From assembly GCA_019359315.1 (NCBI GenBank), contig JAHHHO010000045.1:1-46344 (forward strand): a stretch of DNA of 46,344 nucleotides. Reading direction: 5' to 3'. The notes below the pieces were generated by a model. It was given only the letters and a program-made list of their open reading frames with translations. It made no database searches and was not told the origin of the DNA. The stretch comes from Myxacorys californica WJT36-NPBG1. GTDB taxonomy: Bacteria > Cyanobacteriota > Cyanobacteriia > Leptolyngbyales > Leptolyngbyaceae. A program made the translations under genes and the position numbers. Shown one piece after another: positions 23,676 to 33,026 of the stretch (position 1 is its first letter; every line of letters begins with the position of its first letter).

Positions 23676-25130
23676 TTAATTGAGTTGTGAGGCTACTTGC
23701 TGAACTTGACCGATTGGAACTTTAACTGAGGCAATTAAAATACGTTCTACAGAGGGGCTAGTAGCCGCATAAACTTCAAGTAAAACATTACCCACTTCAA
23801 GTTCTGAATTAGGATTGTTCTCAAAGGAACATCTGACTTCAAATGCTTCAGGTTCACTATTACCAAATAATGCTCCACCAATCCAAAGTTTACGAAGTAC
23901 AGCACGAGCGGTTTCTTCAATTCGGTGAAGTAAAACACCCTGACCATCAATACTATTAAATAGTTGATTGTCAAAGCCTTTTCTCAGAGTGCCATTAATC
24001 ACGTTCATAATGATCCGTGAAACGCTCTGTTTATACAAGGGTTCAGTAGCTCTAGTACGTGCTGACCATGCCACAATACCTTTATTTCTTAGGTTTCTGA
24101 TGACGTTTATTCCAGCAGGATTCAGAATCTCTTGATCACTGTTGCTGTACTTAGTAACTACATCAAGAACACCTAAAATTGGGTATTTAGTACCAGCAGC
24201 AGGTTGAACGAAGCTCTCTTCTCTGTAACGCCTAGTAGAAATTGCAGCAATAGCGGCACTGGGAGGTACAATCTGTGATTCCAAATCGATTAGATAGGTG
24301 CTGTAGTAGCTAGAGTGTCCTTGAGGACTGATATAGTTTTGAGATTCCGTCTGTAAATCTGAAACGCTTACAGTAGTGGGGGCACAATCAATTAGAGTTG
24401 ACCAGTCGAAGTTCTTATCAGATGCTAAGGCTTCCATAGAAGCAGCTACAGCCGTTCTTTGAGCTTGAGTATTAGTAGCAGCCTGGAAGAATTCAGGGCA
24501 GATCAAAAATCCTTGCTCATACTCATCATCAATGTCAAATGTATGTTCAAAACTATAAACATAATCAGATGCAGTAGGAGTAGTACTAGATAGGGTTGTA
24601 ACCGTCATTGAACCTGAAGCTGTTAAAGTAAAGGTACTTAGGTTATCAGATACAATCGAGAGTTCATCTGTAGCTGTGTTTGAGTAAGCTGTCACTAAAC
24701 TAGAAACACCAGCAGCAGTGTTAACGGCATTAACTAGGAGAGAGACTACTTCAGGTTTAGTATTTTCACTAGTAACGCTAACTGTAACCGCAGTTCCAGC
24801 AATTGTTAAGGTGTAGGAACCAGCACTGATAGAATCAACTTTTACTGTTTTCTTAGGGGCGATTGGAACTCTAATAAAGTAGAGAATTCCATACTTATTA
24901 TTTCTGAAGAATAGCTTTACTGAATTCTCAGATTGTGAGCTTGGAAATTGATTAGTAAAATCCACTAAGGATTCCACTTTAGTAGGAGTAAGTGAGGGGC
25001 CAGATGTTGAGTAGCCAAACATGTATACGGTTTGGAAACTCGTAAGTTCTAAAATAGAAGAACCAGAAGTTGATTCTACAATTCTGGTTCCTGGGGCTTT
25101 GAAATTGGCAAATGATAAACTACTAACCAT
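23676..25130 (-). CDS. Contractile tail sheath protein
   Basis: 484 aa. The N-terminus (FANFKAPGTRIVESTSGSS, then ELTSFQTVYMFGYSTSGPSL) and the C-terminal domain (NVINGTLRKGFDNQLFNSID; VEVGNVLL-type strand ELEVGNVLLEVYAATSP, ending VPIGQVQQVASQLN) are the conserved arm-exchange parts of phage sheaths. AWSARTRAT in the middle is also typical of the family. The presence of a sheath defines the phage as contractile. It overlaps the upstream gene by 8 bp. Confidence 0.95.
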   Translation of the reverse strand: MVSSLSFANFKAPGTRIVESTSGSSILELTSFQTVYMFGYSTSGPSLTPTKVESLVDFTNQFPSSQSENSVKLFFRNNKYGILYFIRVPIAPKKTVKVDSISAGSYTLTIAGTAVTVSVTSENTKPEVVSLLVNAVNTAAGVSSLVTAYSNTATDELSIVSDNLSTFTLTASGSMTVTTLSSTTPTASDYVYSFEHTFDIDDEYEQGFLICPEFFQAATNTQAQRTAVAASMEALASDKNFDWSTLIDCAPTTVSVSDLQTESQNYISPQGHSSYYSTYLIDLESQIVPPSAAIAAISTRRYREESFVQPAAGTKYPILGVLDVVTKYSNSDQEILNPAGINVIRNLRNKGIVAWSARTRATEPLYKQSVSRIIMNVINGTLRKGFDNQLFNSIDGQGVLLHRIEETARAVLRKLWIGGALFGNSEPEAFEVRCSFENNPNSELEVGNVLLEVYAATSPSVERILIASVKVPIGQVQQVASQLN

Positions 25131-25755
25131 AATTATTTATATTAGTGAAATTTAATTCGGTATCTAAAGTTGAATTTGAAGGGTCAACTGGTGAAGGGGA
25201 TTTATAAACCTTAATTCCTAAATTGATAGGGCTATCAACAGGGGTAGTGTCAGGATCATTAGGTTCATATTCAGGGGCCAGTTCAAGTAGAGTAACTTTG
25301 AACTGAACTGTAAGTAAAAAGGTGCAGTTGACTAGCCAATCATCTTGATCAGTTCCATCTCTCTTAACCCCAACTGAATTCTTAGTAGATTCTGGCTCAA
25401 CTGAACTAATAGAATCTGAACAAATTCCTTCAACTAAAGCTGAACCCTGAATGTATTCAACTAAAGATTCTAATTTTGATATTGGTAATTGATGGTAGGA
25501 AAATTCTCTAGGATATCTAAAAATAATAGAGAAGGGAAAAGTTCCAGTTCCTTCAAGAGAATTAAACTGTGTTCTCGAATAACTTAGGTTCTCTACTGGA
25601 AAAACTGTACCTGTATTGGCAGGTTTACTTAAATTTTCAGTAGAAGCATTTGAATAAAGTTCTTCAGGGACATCTAAATCAAAACTGTCAATTCTAACCT
25701 TAGTTTGAATCCAGGATTTAAGTAATTCTTTAACTGATTGAATATTGGAACTCAT
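25123..25755 (-). CDS. Neck/tail-completion protein (unknown family)
   Basis: 210 aa directly before the sheath, overlapping neighbours at both ends (8 bp and 4 bp). Helical start (IQSVKELLKSWIQTKV), then beta segments (FPFSIIFRYPREFSYHQL; VNCTFLLTVQFKVTLLELAP). The position corresponds to the tail terminator or neck protein in similar gene orders. No motif confirms this. The Pro/Asp-rich C-terminus looks disordered. Confidence 0.7.
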   Translation of the reverse strand: MSSNIQSVKELLKSWIQTKVRIDSFDLDVPEELYSNASTENLSKPANTGTVFPVENLSYSRTQFNSLEGTGTFPFSIIFRYPREFSYHQLPISKLESLVEYIQGSALVEGICSDSISSVEPESTKNSVGVKRDGTDQDDWLVNCTFLLTVQFKVTLLELAPEYEPNDPDTTPVDSPINLGIKVYKSPSPVDPSNSTLDTELNFTNINNYG

Positions 25756-26213
25756 TTGTCTTTTTCACGTCTTAATATTAATTTTAGGATGGTAGGATCA
25801 TCATCTATAACGTGAATCAAACTACACTTAATTCCCGTACTTAAAGTTTTAGTTGTGAGGTTAATGTATTGGATCTCTGAATCCACAACAGGGGGATCAA
25901 TATATAAAATAATTCTACTTTTATCTTCTTTAATATACGAATCAATGAGTTGGGATCTAGAAACTTCAACCTGAAAGTCAGCTTGAGAAACAGTAATACT
26001 ACCTATTGGTAAACCTATTAATTTAACTGGAACAGAAGCAATGTAGGGGCGAGGTAAAATTAGGGAGTCATCATAAACTCTGACATTACTAGAATTTAAA
26101 TAGGACTTTCTAACTAATAGATGTCTACGTTGCGGCAGACCTAAATTTGTTTCTAGAAGTGCCATTTTATTTTCTATTAAGGTGAGTCTGTCATATAAGT
26201 TAGCTATTATCAT
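25752..26213 (-). CDS. Head-tail region protein (unknown)
   Basis: 153 aa. An N-terminal helix (NLYDRLTLIENKMALLETNL) precedes a beta-rich part (VKLIGLPIGSITVSQADFQV; RIILYIDPPVVDSEIQYINL). It overlaps the next gene by 4 bp and touches the previous one. By place it is probably a neck or tail-joining component; no family recognised. Confidence 0.65.
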   Translation of the reverse strand: MIIANLYDRLTLIENKMALLETNLGLPQRRHLLVRKSYLNSSNVRVYDDSLILPRPYIASVPVKLIGLPIGSITVSQADFQVEVSRSQLIDSYIKEDKSRIILYIDPPVVDSEIQYINLTTKTLSTGIKCSLIHVIDDDPTILKLILRREKDK

Positions 26214-26539
26214 TAATTGAAAGTCCTATCGATTGCATCTTCTAAAGCGAGAGATTGAAACTCATCTATTTGTGATTGTGCCCGTTTAACCATTTCAATT
26301 TTCTTATCAACAAAAATGGTGTAATCTACGGCATTATTAATTAAATAGGATGAATAATCTTCTCTCTCAACATCCCAACCAGCCTTTAAATTTCCAGTTC
26401 TGACAGGGCTTATATCTCTTAGAATCCCTTTACCAAAATCAGAAGTTAAGTCTAAAGCTTCTTCTACAGATTCTCTTAGATTTTTAGTTGGATTATCGAA
26501 TAAGGGGCCACTTGCTGTAACTGTAATTTTGACTGACAT
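26213..26539 (-). CDS. HK97 gp10-like neck protein
   Basis: 108 aa. SPVRTGNLKAGWDVEREDYS is the conserved P-V-x-TG-x-L-x-x-(S/G)W motif of the gp10-like family, followed by YLINNAVDYTIFVD, which fits the usual N-N-x-x-Y-x-x-(Y/F)V. These proteins sit at the head-tail interface. It shares one base with the next gene. Confidence 0.85.
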   Translation of the reverse strand: MSVKITVTASGPLFDNPTKNLRESVEEALDLTSDFGKGILRDISPVRTGNLKAGWDVEREDYSSYLINNAVDYTIFVDKKIEMVKRAQSQIDEFQSLALEDAIDRTFN

Positions 26540-26540
26540 T

Positions 26541-26885
26541 TTAGTAGTTGGAGATATAAGAGGTTCTGGATTCAGTTAGGTATTTATTCCTTCTAGCCTG
26601 AACCTCTAGAGCATTAGCTAGTTCAAAAAGGTAAGCTGACCCCTGAGCTTTCAGATGTCTAACATGTGAGAAATAGTCTAATTTCTGACTTCTATTTCCA
26701 ACTACAAATGAAAACTCAGTGGCTTCTAATATCTTTAAATCTATAGCCGTTAGATTTACTACTAGAGTCTCAATATAGTCAGTAAACTCTTCAGTAAAAT
26801 CAGGTTGTGCTAACTTATCCCTTAGACTATCCGAATCTCCTAAAATTACTGCAATGTGATTAGCTAGAGTAGGAGTGATAAACAT
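26541..26885 (-). CDS. Head-tail connector-region protein (unknown)
   Basis: 114 aa, largely helical (LRDKLAQPDFTEEFTDYIET; YLFELANALEVQARRNKYL). It lies directly after the major capsid gene, where adaptor/connector proteins are normally coded. No conserved motif seen. Tight spacing (1 bp) with the gp10-like gene supports a shared operon. Confidence 0.7.
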   Translation of the reverse strand: MFITPTLANHIAVILGDSDSLRDKLAQPDFTEEFTDYIETLVVNLTAIDLKILEATEFSFVVGNRSQKLDYFSHVRHLKAQGSAYLFELANALEVQARRNKYLTESRTSYISNY

Positions 26886-26901
26886 TAGTTTAAGGGGCTA
26901 A

Positions 26902-27888
26902 TTAGGCCGTTACACCTGTGATTACAGCTACAGAGCGTCTTTCCATTAGTGCCAATTGGTACATACCATAGAGTACAAAACTAACTTCTTGAGGGTTAGC
27001 ACTACCCATCTCTTTTACATACATTAGAATGCCTTGCTCTGAGGAATCAACACTTCCACCAGCATTAGTTTGACGGAAGGAGTAGAGTCTTAGGTCATTC
27101 TCATTTACAAAGTAGATCGTTCCATCGGGGCAATTAGGATCTTCCACAATAGGTCGCCCCTCAAAGCTCATTCCACGTACACCTAGGTCAGCTACGTTTG
27201 TGTAGTCAGCATTAACTACAACCGATGAGTCAAATGCAGAGCTATAAAGTAGAGCCGTAGTGGGACTCATTACTAAAGCCGTAAAAGTTCCAGCAACTCC
27301 AGTCGTTTTACCTTGACGATAATCAGCAGAGAAAGCTTGAAGCTTAGCCTTAGTGATAGCTCCAAAAGTACCCTTTACATAGGTTGTCCATAGAGGATCA
27401 ACAGCAGGGTCAAGACCAGCATAAGCATTAGTAGCTTTACTAGCGGTAATAGCCGTATGTAAACGACTTAGACCAAGAACATCACTATGACTAGTACCAT
27501 TACCTACGAAGATACCAGCACCTAATCCTTGGAGGATTTCACGTTTAGCAGATTCAGCAGAGAGACTGATCAAGTTACTGAGGGCTGGAATTCCTTGGGA
27601 TTTGGCCTCAGCGATCTGAACCTCATGAATAGAGAATTTAGAACGGAGTCTATAATCTGCAATAGGGAGTTTTGCAGGCTTGATCACATCTCCAGAATTA
27701 CCATCAGCGTCAGCCGATACTAATTCAGAAACAGCAGTAGCACCTCCAACATTCACATTATATTTAACTTGAGTTTGAGAAGTACTATAGCGGTTCAAAC
27801 GTCCAAGCATAGGTACGTTCAGTTGCTCTAGTTCGGCCAATTGAGGCTCGATAGAGAGATTAATTACACCGTTTGTATACGTAGTCAT
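26902..27888 (-). CDS. Major capsid protein
   Basis: 328 aa. It shows the pattern of HK97-fold capsids: an N-terminal arm, PIADYRLRSKFSIHEVQIAE with the E-loop/spine region, a long helix (LISLSAESAKREILQGLGAG), and a C-terminal A-domain (YFVNENDLRLYSFRQTNAGG; QEVSFVLYGMYQLALMERRS). Size and place after a scaffold gene support the call. No protease gene is seen nearby, consistent with a separate scaffold. Confidence 0.85.
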   Translation of the reverse strand: MTTYTNGVINLSIEPQLAELEQLNVPMLGRLNRYSTSQTQVKYNVNVGGATAVSELVSADADGNSGDVIKPAKLPIADYRLRSKFSIHEVQIAEAKSQGIPALSNLISLSAESAKREILQGLGAGIFVGNGTSHSDVLGLSRLHTAITASKATNAYAGLDPAVDPLWTTYVKGTFGAITKAKLQAFSADYRQGKTTGVAGTFTALVMSPTTALLYSSAFDSSVVVNADYTNVADLGVRGMSFEGRPIVEDPNCPDGTIYFVNENDLRLYSFRQTNAGGSVDSSEQGILMYVKEMGSANPQEVSFVLYGMYQLALMERRSVAVITGVTA

Positions 27889-27902
27889 TGTTTAATTTAT
27901 TA

Positions 27903-28484
27903 TTAGATAAAAGATTGAGCGATCGCTTCACCCATAGAACTAGGTTTAGCTTTAGTGTCAGTAGCAGTAATTGTCTTAGATTCTTTAGTTCCTGAACCTT
28001 GAGTAGGTGAAGCAGGTACAAAGCTTTTACCCTCATCTGATTGAAGGTAGGAGTTGAAAAGGTCTTTGATTGGAGTGACTGTATCACCCTTCTCAAGGAA
28101 CCATTGGTTATCTTCTTTCTTGAGAGAAGCACCGAATTCAACAGTGAATAGTTTCTGAAGGGCACTTTTATTTACCGTTTCAGAACCAGCAATAAGTTGA
28201 GAAATAGTGGCAGATTTCTCAGATTCAAAAGCAGCTTTATCCTTTTCAGATAGTTGCGTAGTTAAATCTTGAATCTGTTTTTCTAAAGCTTTAAGAGATA
28301 GACTGGCAGGTTTCTCTTCAGTCGGTTCTTCAGCTTTAGGTTGAATGTTTTCTAGGGATTTCTTAAGGGTAGACTCGATTGATTTAGCTAAGCCTGAATT
28401 TGCTTTATTAACATCAGTCATAATTGATGTCTTAAACGTATCTAGAGCTTGATTAATAAGAGCCTGTACTTGTTGTTCATCCAT
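27903..28484 (-). CDS. Capsid scaffold protein
   Basis: 193 aa, highly helical and charged (ALEKQIQDLTTQLSEKDKAA), with a Lys/Glu/Pro-rich middle and a Ser/Thr-rich tail (SFVPASPTQGSGTKESKT). Phage scaffolds lie directly before the capsid gene and have this coiled-coil form. It is 14 bp upstream of the capsid gene. Confidence 0.82.
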   Translation of the reverse strand: MDEQQVQALINQALDTFKTSIMTDVNKANSGLAKSIESTLKKSLENIQPKAEEPTEEKPASLSLKALEKQIQDLTTQLSEKDKAAFESEKSATISQLIAGSETVNKSALQKLFTVEFGASLKKEDNQWFLEKGDTVTPIKDLFNSYLQSDEGKSFVPASPTQGSGTKESKTITATDTKAKPSSMGEAIAQSFI

Positions 28485-28576
28485 TTGAATTGAAATTTCC
28501 TTTTAATAATTAAGGTGTCTGCATGATGCAGTAGGTTTATCTGGGGTTAAGGCTTTTATCCAGTAGCCGCGTAGAA

Positions 28577-30085
28577 TTAAACGGTTGGATTAGTTGATAG
28601 TTCAGGTAATTCAAAAGTTAAAGCTTCAATCTCGCTATTAACTAATTCCTTTTCTTCAGATGAAGCATTAGGGGCAAGTTGAGATGAAAGTGATTTAGCA
28701 AATAGTCTTTTACTAGTCTGTGGAATATAAGGGTCTACTTTAATTAATTCATTAGCTGTAGCTAAAAGGGAGTCAAGCGAATCTAATTCAAAGGACTCAT
28801 AACCAGTAACACTGATTGAATTAATAGTTTCTGATGGAAGTCCAATAGCCGAAGCTACTAATTGAATTAAATCTTGTAGAAATTCTAGAAGTAGTTTTCC
28901 ATACGATCGCATCACCATTTCTTCCGAATGGAGATCAAACTTTTTAGAGATGCCTGACTGTTGAACGGCCCCTTTATCAGATGAAATACAACCTAAATTG
29001 AGTATGTCTTTAATTTGATTCTCTAAGTCTGCTAGAAGAGTTGAAAGGATAGTAAGTACTGATCCCTGCATTTCCTTAAACTCAAATTCCTCAACCTTCA
29101 TAATGTGGGCGTTACTTGAGATTGGTGTTTCTTCTTCTTTAACAGCTATCTCTAAGTTCGGAAGAGTTTCTTGAATTGGCTTAAATATTCTTTGAATGTA
29201 AGCCATTCCAGCAGCATCAAATCTATTATTCTCTATAGTTAAATATTCTTTAGCTTTTAGATAGGCATGATTCATTGCATAGAGTTCACTAGGTAGTTCA
29301 AACTTTAGAACAGGGAATGAACTGAAGCCATGATAGATAGGTTCCTGATCTAAAGAGATATAAGTATCTTTAGGAGTAACTGGAACTATTTTTCCATCTT
29401 TGATTAGTGTGACAATCTGATTGTTCTTAAGCTCAACTAAAGCCGAATATCTAAGGATCAGTTCAGGGGTGATTATCGTCCAAATTACTTGAGGGACAGG
29501 TTTAGTGAAGGGGTCTGGACGGTACTCTACAAGCTGTCTGATCTTAATGAATGTCAGTGAGCCTGTATCATCCTCAGTCCAATCATATACATCTCTACAG
29601 TTGTGTAGGATGGTGTAAGGGTTTAGATTGAGTGCCTCTTCTTCTGCTCTGTTTCTAGGGATGAAAGGAGCTAGGGGTTTGTCAACCTGAACGAATACTT
29701 TCTTATAAATTAAAGCTTCTCTGAAAATTCTCTGTAGAAGTTTAAGTTCAGATTGCCCTTTCTTTTTGGAAGTATTCTCTCTAAAGTTCTTCCAGAAATC
29801 ATTATCAGGTAAATTTGAAATTGAATAGCTACCTGCTGCAAGTTTAGAAGTTAATTCTAGAAGTGCCGAAGATAGAAGGTTAGTGTAAGTGAACTTTTTT
29901 AATCTAGCAGTGTAGGCTTCAGGAACCTCTCCCGCTCGAATAGGTAAGAATTGACCTTTTACTTTTTCTAGAACTGTTGATCCCTCAATTAGAGGATATA
30001 ATTGGGTGTTTAATTCTTCACTATTTATATAATCAGAATGTTTGGATTCTAAAAAGTCCAAACTTAATTCATAAGGGATATCCAT
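28577..30085 (-). CDS. Portal protein
   Basis: 502 aa, between large terminase and scaffold. It shows a portal layout: helical start, YTARLKKFTYTNLLSSALLE, GFSSFPVLKFELPSELYAMN, long stem/crown helices (VLTILSTLLADLENQIKDIL; LLLEFLQDLIQLVASAIGLP). It resembles the DUF4055-type portal-like proteins. It would form the dodecameric DNA gate at one capsid vertex. Confidence 0.85.
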   Translation of the reverse strand: MDIPYELSLDFLESKHSDYINSEELNTQLYPLIEGSTVLEKVKGQFLPIRAGEVPEAYTARLKKFTYTNLLSSALLELTSKLAAGSYSISNLPDNDFWKNFRENTSKKKGQSELKLLQRIFREALIYKKVFVQVDKPLAPFIPRNRAEEEALNLNPYTILHNCRDVYDWTEDDTGSLTFIKIRQLVEYRPDPFTKPVPQVIWTIITPELILRYSALVELKNNQIVTLIKDGKIVPVTPKDTYISLDQEPIYHGFSSFPVLKFELPSELYAMNHAYLKAKEYLTIENNRFDAAGMAYIQRIFKPIQETLPNLEIAVKEEETPISSNAHIMKVEEFEFKEMQGSVLTILSTLLADLENQIKDILNLGCISSDKGAVQQSGISKKFDLHSEEMVMRSYGKLLLEFLQDLIQLVASAIGLPSETINSISVTGYESFELDSLDSLLATANELIKVDPYIPQTSKRLFAKSLSSQLAPNASSEEKELVNSEIEALTFELPELSTNPTV

Positions 30086-30092
30086 ATTGTTA

Positions 30093-31388
30093 TTAAGCCG
30101 CAGATAGGCTTGAAGATAAATTATATTTAGTTTCTATTTGCGGGATCACATAGCGGAAACTATCTAATATGTGATCAGATTGACCTTCAGCTACCTTCTC
30201 TAAAATGTTTCCTTCTCGATCTTCAGCTTTGTGATAGCTGTTAATGTCATCAATTAAGCTTTGAAGTCTATTAGAGACTAAAATTCTATTTTGATAAAAG
30301 AGAGAGTTAATAATTCCAATACTTTCCATTACACCAGGTTTTGATCTGGGAACAGTAATAGCATTCTTTAGGGCTTGAATATTCTCGGTAGCCCCTTTTC
30401 TTCTCAGTGCAATAGTGAAGCTAGGTCTATCATCGGGGCTCATTACTTGATGAACCTTATATTTTCTACAGAAAGTTATAATCTGCTTAATTACTTCATC
30501 TTGAGTAACAGGGATTGAAGGGTTGGGATTACTCCAGCAGTCAATTATGTAGTAGAGATTATCTTTAATTCCTATAACTGAAACTGCTGGATTAGTCTCA
30601 CCGTGATCAACTCCAATTAAAATAGTGCCGAAACTATCAGGGAGAATATCAACGGTGTGGCTTTCATTAAATTGATCGTATAACTTACCTGAGAAGTCCT
30701 CCCAACTGGCTTCATACTCTTGTCTAAAAACACTAGGAGGTAAGGTTAGTCGGGCCTGCTCTCTAATTTCTGAAGGGTTAAAGGGATTATCAGCAGATGT
30801 GTAATGAAAATATTTCCAATTTGGATTCTCTAAAGCTTTTTGATGGAACTTATAGAAGTGTGAGTTTCTGCCTTTAGGAGTGCCGATCACCATACTTTCA
30901 TAGAATCCACTAGGGTCACGAAAGCAAGGAGTTATGATTTCATCCCAGGTCTTAGGAGGAAACATCTGATATTCTTCAAGTCCAGCAAAAATAAGGTTCT
31001 TACCTCGAATCCGCTCTCCACCATCATCGGTTCCAGCTAAGGAGAGAAGGGGGAGATTATTGTGAAAGTAGATAATGTGCTTAGACCTATCTATTTTCCT
31101 AGTGAGGGGCAAGCTTTCAAATAGGTTTATTAACGGTTCCCAATGAAGGGCGATCGCCATCTTCAAGGTTGGAGCCGCTATCAGAACTTCACAAGGACTT
31201 TCAGTGTCAAACTTACCAGAGTAGGTTAGTAGAGCTTTAATTGCTGCTGCTCTTAGGAGTCTGGTCTTGCCCCACCCCCGACCTGAACAAACAACTTTTA
31301 CTTTAGCTGGAGAGGTAAGGACTGAATGCTGAGTAGGGTGTAATTTAATGTCAAGCTTAGCCATCATCTTCAGGAGTGGTGATTCCAA
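30093..31388 (-). CDS. terL: Terminase large subunit
   Basis: 431 aa DNA-packaging motor. Walker A is SGRGWGKT (residues about 35-42) and Walker B is LIFAGLEEY, with the catalytic Glu at about 138/139. The nuclease domain shows ILIGVDHGETNPAVS with Asp about 261, SPDDRPSF in the 320s and GQSDHILDSFRY near the end. It overlaps the small terminase gene by 32 bp. Confidence 0.95.
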   Translation of the reverse strand: MESPLLKMMAKLDIKLHPTQHSVLTSPAKVKVVCSGRGWGKTRLLRAAAIKALLTYSGKFDTESPCEVLIAAPTLKMAIALHWEPLINLFESLPLTRKIDRSKHIIYFHNNLPLLSLAGTDDGGERIRGKNLIFAGLEEYQMFPPKTWDEIITPCFRDPSGFYESMVIGTPKGRNSHFYKFHQKALENPNWKYFHYTSADNPFNPSEIREQARLTLPPSVFRQEYEASWEDFSGKLYDQFNESHTVDILPDSFGTILIGVDHGETNPAVSVIGIKDNLYYIIDCWSNPNPSIPVTQDEVIKQIITFCRKYKVHQVMSPDDRPSFTIALRRKGATENIQALKNAITVPRSKPGVMESIGIINSLFYQNRILVSNRLQSLIDDINSYHKAEDREGNILEKVAEGQSDHILDSFRYVIPQIETKYNLSSSLSAA

Positions 31389-31788
31389 AAGAGACTTCCA
31401 CTTTCATATCAGCTTGAGTCTGACCTAGAACACGCTCTAGCATTTGAGGAGTAGGTATAATTTCTTCTTCTTTTACTAAAGTGACAATTTGACCTTGAGA
31501 ATTGAATGCTTCCTGTCTAGTGATTTTGAATTTCTCACCTTTAAGAACCTTAGTGATAAAGTCCTCAGCTAACACTATTCGGTCTATAGCCTGTTCTTGT
31601 CCTTGTCTGAGTCTTGTAGCTTTAATGTCAGCAACACGTTCAGCAAAGTCTGGATACTTTGTAAGCCAGTCATAGAATGATGCTCTAGATACCTTAGCGG
31701 CTTCACAGGCTGCACTATCGGAACCTGTTAACTCTAGAACCTTGTAAATAACGTCGAGCGTTTCAGGTTGATATTTTGAACGAGCCAT
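31357..31788 (-). CDS. terS: Terminase small subunit
   Basis: 143 aa. The N-terminal HTH (LDVIYKVLELTGSDSAACEA, AAKVSRASFYDWLTKYPDFA) is of the homeodomain-like small-terminase kind. The C-terminal part contains a helical oligomerisation region and an acidic tail. It recognises the packaging site. It is the first gene of the leftward late operon, so the late promoter and possibly the pac/cos site lie in 31789-31933. Confidence 0.88.
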   Translation of the reverse strand: MARSKYQPETLDVIYKVLELTGSDSAACEAAKVSRASFYDWLTKYPDFAERVADIKATRLRQGQEQAIDRIVLAEDFITKVLKGEKFKITRQEAFNSQGQIVTLVKEEEIIPTPQMLERVLGQTQADMKVEVSFGITTPEDDG

Positions 31789-31811
31789 ATGATTTTTGTT
31801 GAAAGTTAAAT

Positions 31812-31910
31812 AGAATCAATAATAATATTCGTAGATTTTAATTCGTGGCGACTATTATTGATTCAATAAAAAACCTCCAGTAATTTAGGAGGTTAAAAAT
31901 TATTGATTCC
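31812..31910. repeat. Three copies of an ATTATTGATTC motif upstream of the terminase genes
   Basis: GAATCAATAATAAT (about 31813-31826, inverted), ATTATTGATTC (31854-31864) and ATTATTGATTC (31899-31909) surround the terminator. Two are direct and one inverted. Sites next to the small terminase gene may be packaging recognition sites or operators of the late promoter. Confidence 0.45.
31872..31894 (-). terminator. Terminator of the leftward HTH gene
   Basis: Stem AACCTCC/GGAGGTT (7 bp, 9-nt loop). On the minus strand it is followed by a T run (complement of 31868-31873). It separates the HTH gene transcript from the late operon. Confidence 0.75.
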
Positions 31911-31933
31911 TCTACCATTACGAGTGAGCGGAT

Positions 31934-32737
31934 TTATAAATGGGTTAGTAAATAATCAGAGATAACGTCAAAAGCTTCGAGACATAGACGGTCAATATAA
32001 TCTTCAAACGTCTCTGAAGTATTTAACCCTGTAAATATATAACCAATCCGATAGTGTACTGAAGGGTCATTTGTGATCTTAAAATTCAGAACTAAACATT
32101 GAGGAAAGTTTAGTTGACCGATCGCATCTGACATTAAGCTTTCATCTATCTGGCTCCATAAGGATGAGCCAGGATTCAACTGTGAGAGCGGCTTGTAGAT
32201 GTTAGGAATGAACTTATCACATTCATTCAAAGTGCCGTTGTAGTAGTCCTCCAGCACCCTTAAAAGTTGAACTGGATCAATGTATGAGGTCTTGATTCTA
32301 GATTCATCGTAGGAGGGTAATTCCTGAATGACTTCTTCAGTTGGCCTTCTCTGCTGCTCCAGCTTCTCATTCATAAAGGTGGAATATTCAAAGATGGTTC
32401 GATAGTCATTCTTTGAGTGAGAGCACTCATTTCTAGTCAATCGGTTCAGTTGGGAGTTGGATAAAATGGAATCATCCTTTATTAATGCTGATTTATTTTC
32501 TTCTAGCCATTTCAAAAGGTCAGGCTTATTTTTATATTCGGCTTTTAAAATCTTATAGAGACTTCCATCAGCCCCTTTAGCCTTTACTCGGTAATCATTA
32601 CCGTACTGCTTGATTAAATTATCTTTTAATGTACTAAAGGGGATATTAAGCTTCTTCGAGATGCTCCTTACTGAGGAGTTGGTATCAGTTGATAGGATGT
32701 TAAAGGCTTGATTGATTATTTCTTTAGGGAGTTTCAT
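31934..32737 (-). CDS. HTH-containing putative regulator (unknown family)
   Basis: 267 aa. The N-terminus (IINQAFNILSTDTNSSVRSI, SKKLNIPFSTLKDNLIKQYG) is a convincing helix-turn-helix. The remainder is mixed, with no known enzyme signature (ESLMSDAIGQLNFPQCLVLN; YRIGYIFTGLNTSETFEDYI). It sits between late and early blocks, reading leftward, and diverges from the small HTH gene at 33027. This place suits a lysogeny or late-gene regulator; the target is unknown. Confidence 0.75.
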   Translation of the reverse strand: MKLPKEIINQAFNILSTDTNSSVRSISKKLNIPFSTLKDNLIKQYGNDYRVKAKGADGSLYKILKAEYKNKPDLLKWLEENKSALIKDDSILSNSQLNRLTRNECSHSKNDYRTIFEYSTFMNEKLEQQRRPTEEVIQELPSYDESRIKTSYIDPVQLLRVLEDYYNGTLNECDKFIPNIYKPLSQLNPGSSLWSQIDESLMSDAIGQLNFPQCLVLNFKITNDPSVHYRIGYIFTGLNTSETFEDYIDRLCLEAFDVISDYLLTHL

Positions 32738-33026
32738 TAGAGGAATAAATTATAAAGGATTTATTCTTCTAATATTTCATACTGTATATGTGTAATAGTG
32801 GGCGTTGTATAGGTAGCAGTTCAAGCGAGGGCTGAATTATTAATATAGGTTTATTTCAACTTCTAGTTTATTCCGAGAACTTTATTCTCAACCGTACTTA
32901 TATAAATTCGGTAATTACTACTTATTTAATTCAGGAATTTAAGTAATAAAACTTGTAGTATTAATTAAGGAGTTAGAGAACTCTTTTTATTTAAATTGAT
33001 AAGCATATAGACCAAAAGGATAAAAA
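32738..33026. promoter_or_regulatory. Divergent control region between the HTH genes
   Basis: 289 bp, AT-rich, without genes. It should hold both early promoters and operators. Visible elements: a TATAAT on the minus strand at about 32748-32753 close to the leftward gene, TATATAAAT (32899-32907) as a possible rightward -10, and a small hairpin GAGTT/AACTC followed by TTTTTA (about 32972-32990), which is terminator-like and could attenuate the rightward transcript. This is the best candidate for the lysis-lysogeny switch. Confidence 0.45.

Noticed and set aside
8365-31788. The structural block as a tailocin or gene transfer agent rather than a phage
   Set aside because: Terminase, portal, scaffold, capsid, integrase, att sites and a polymerase are all present, which fits a full prophage.
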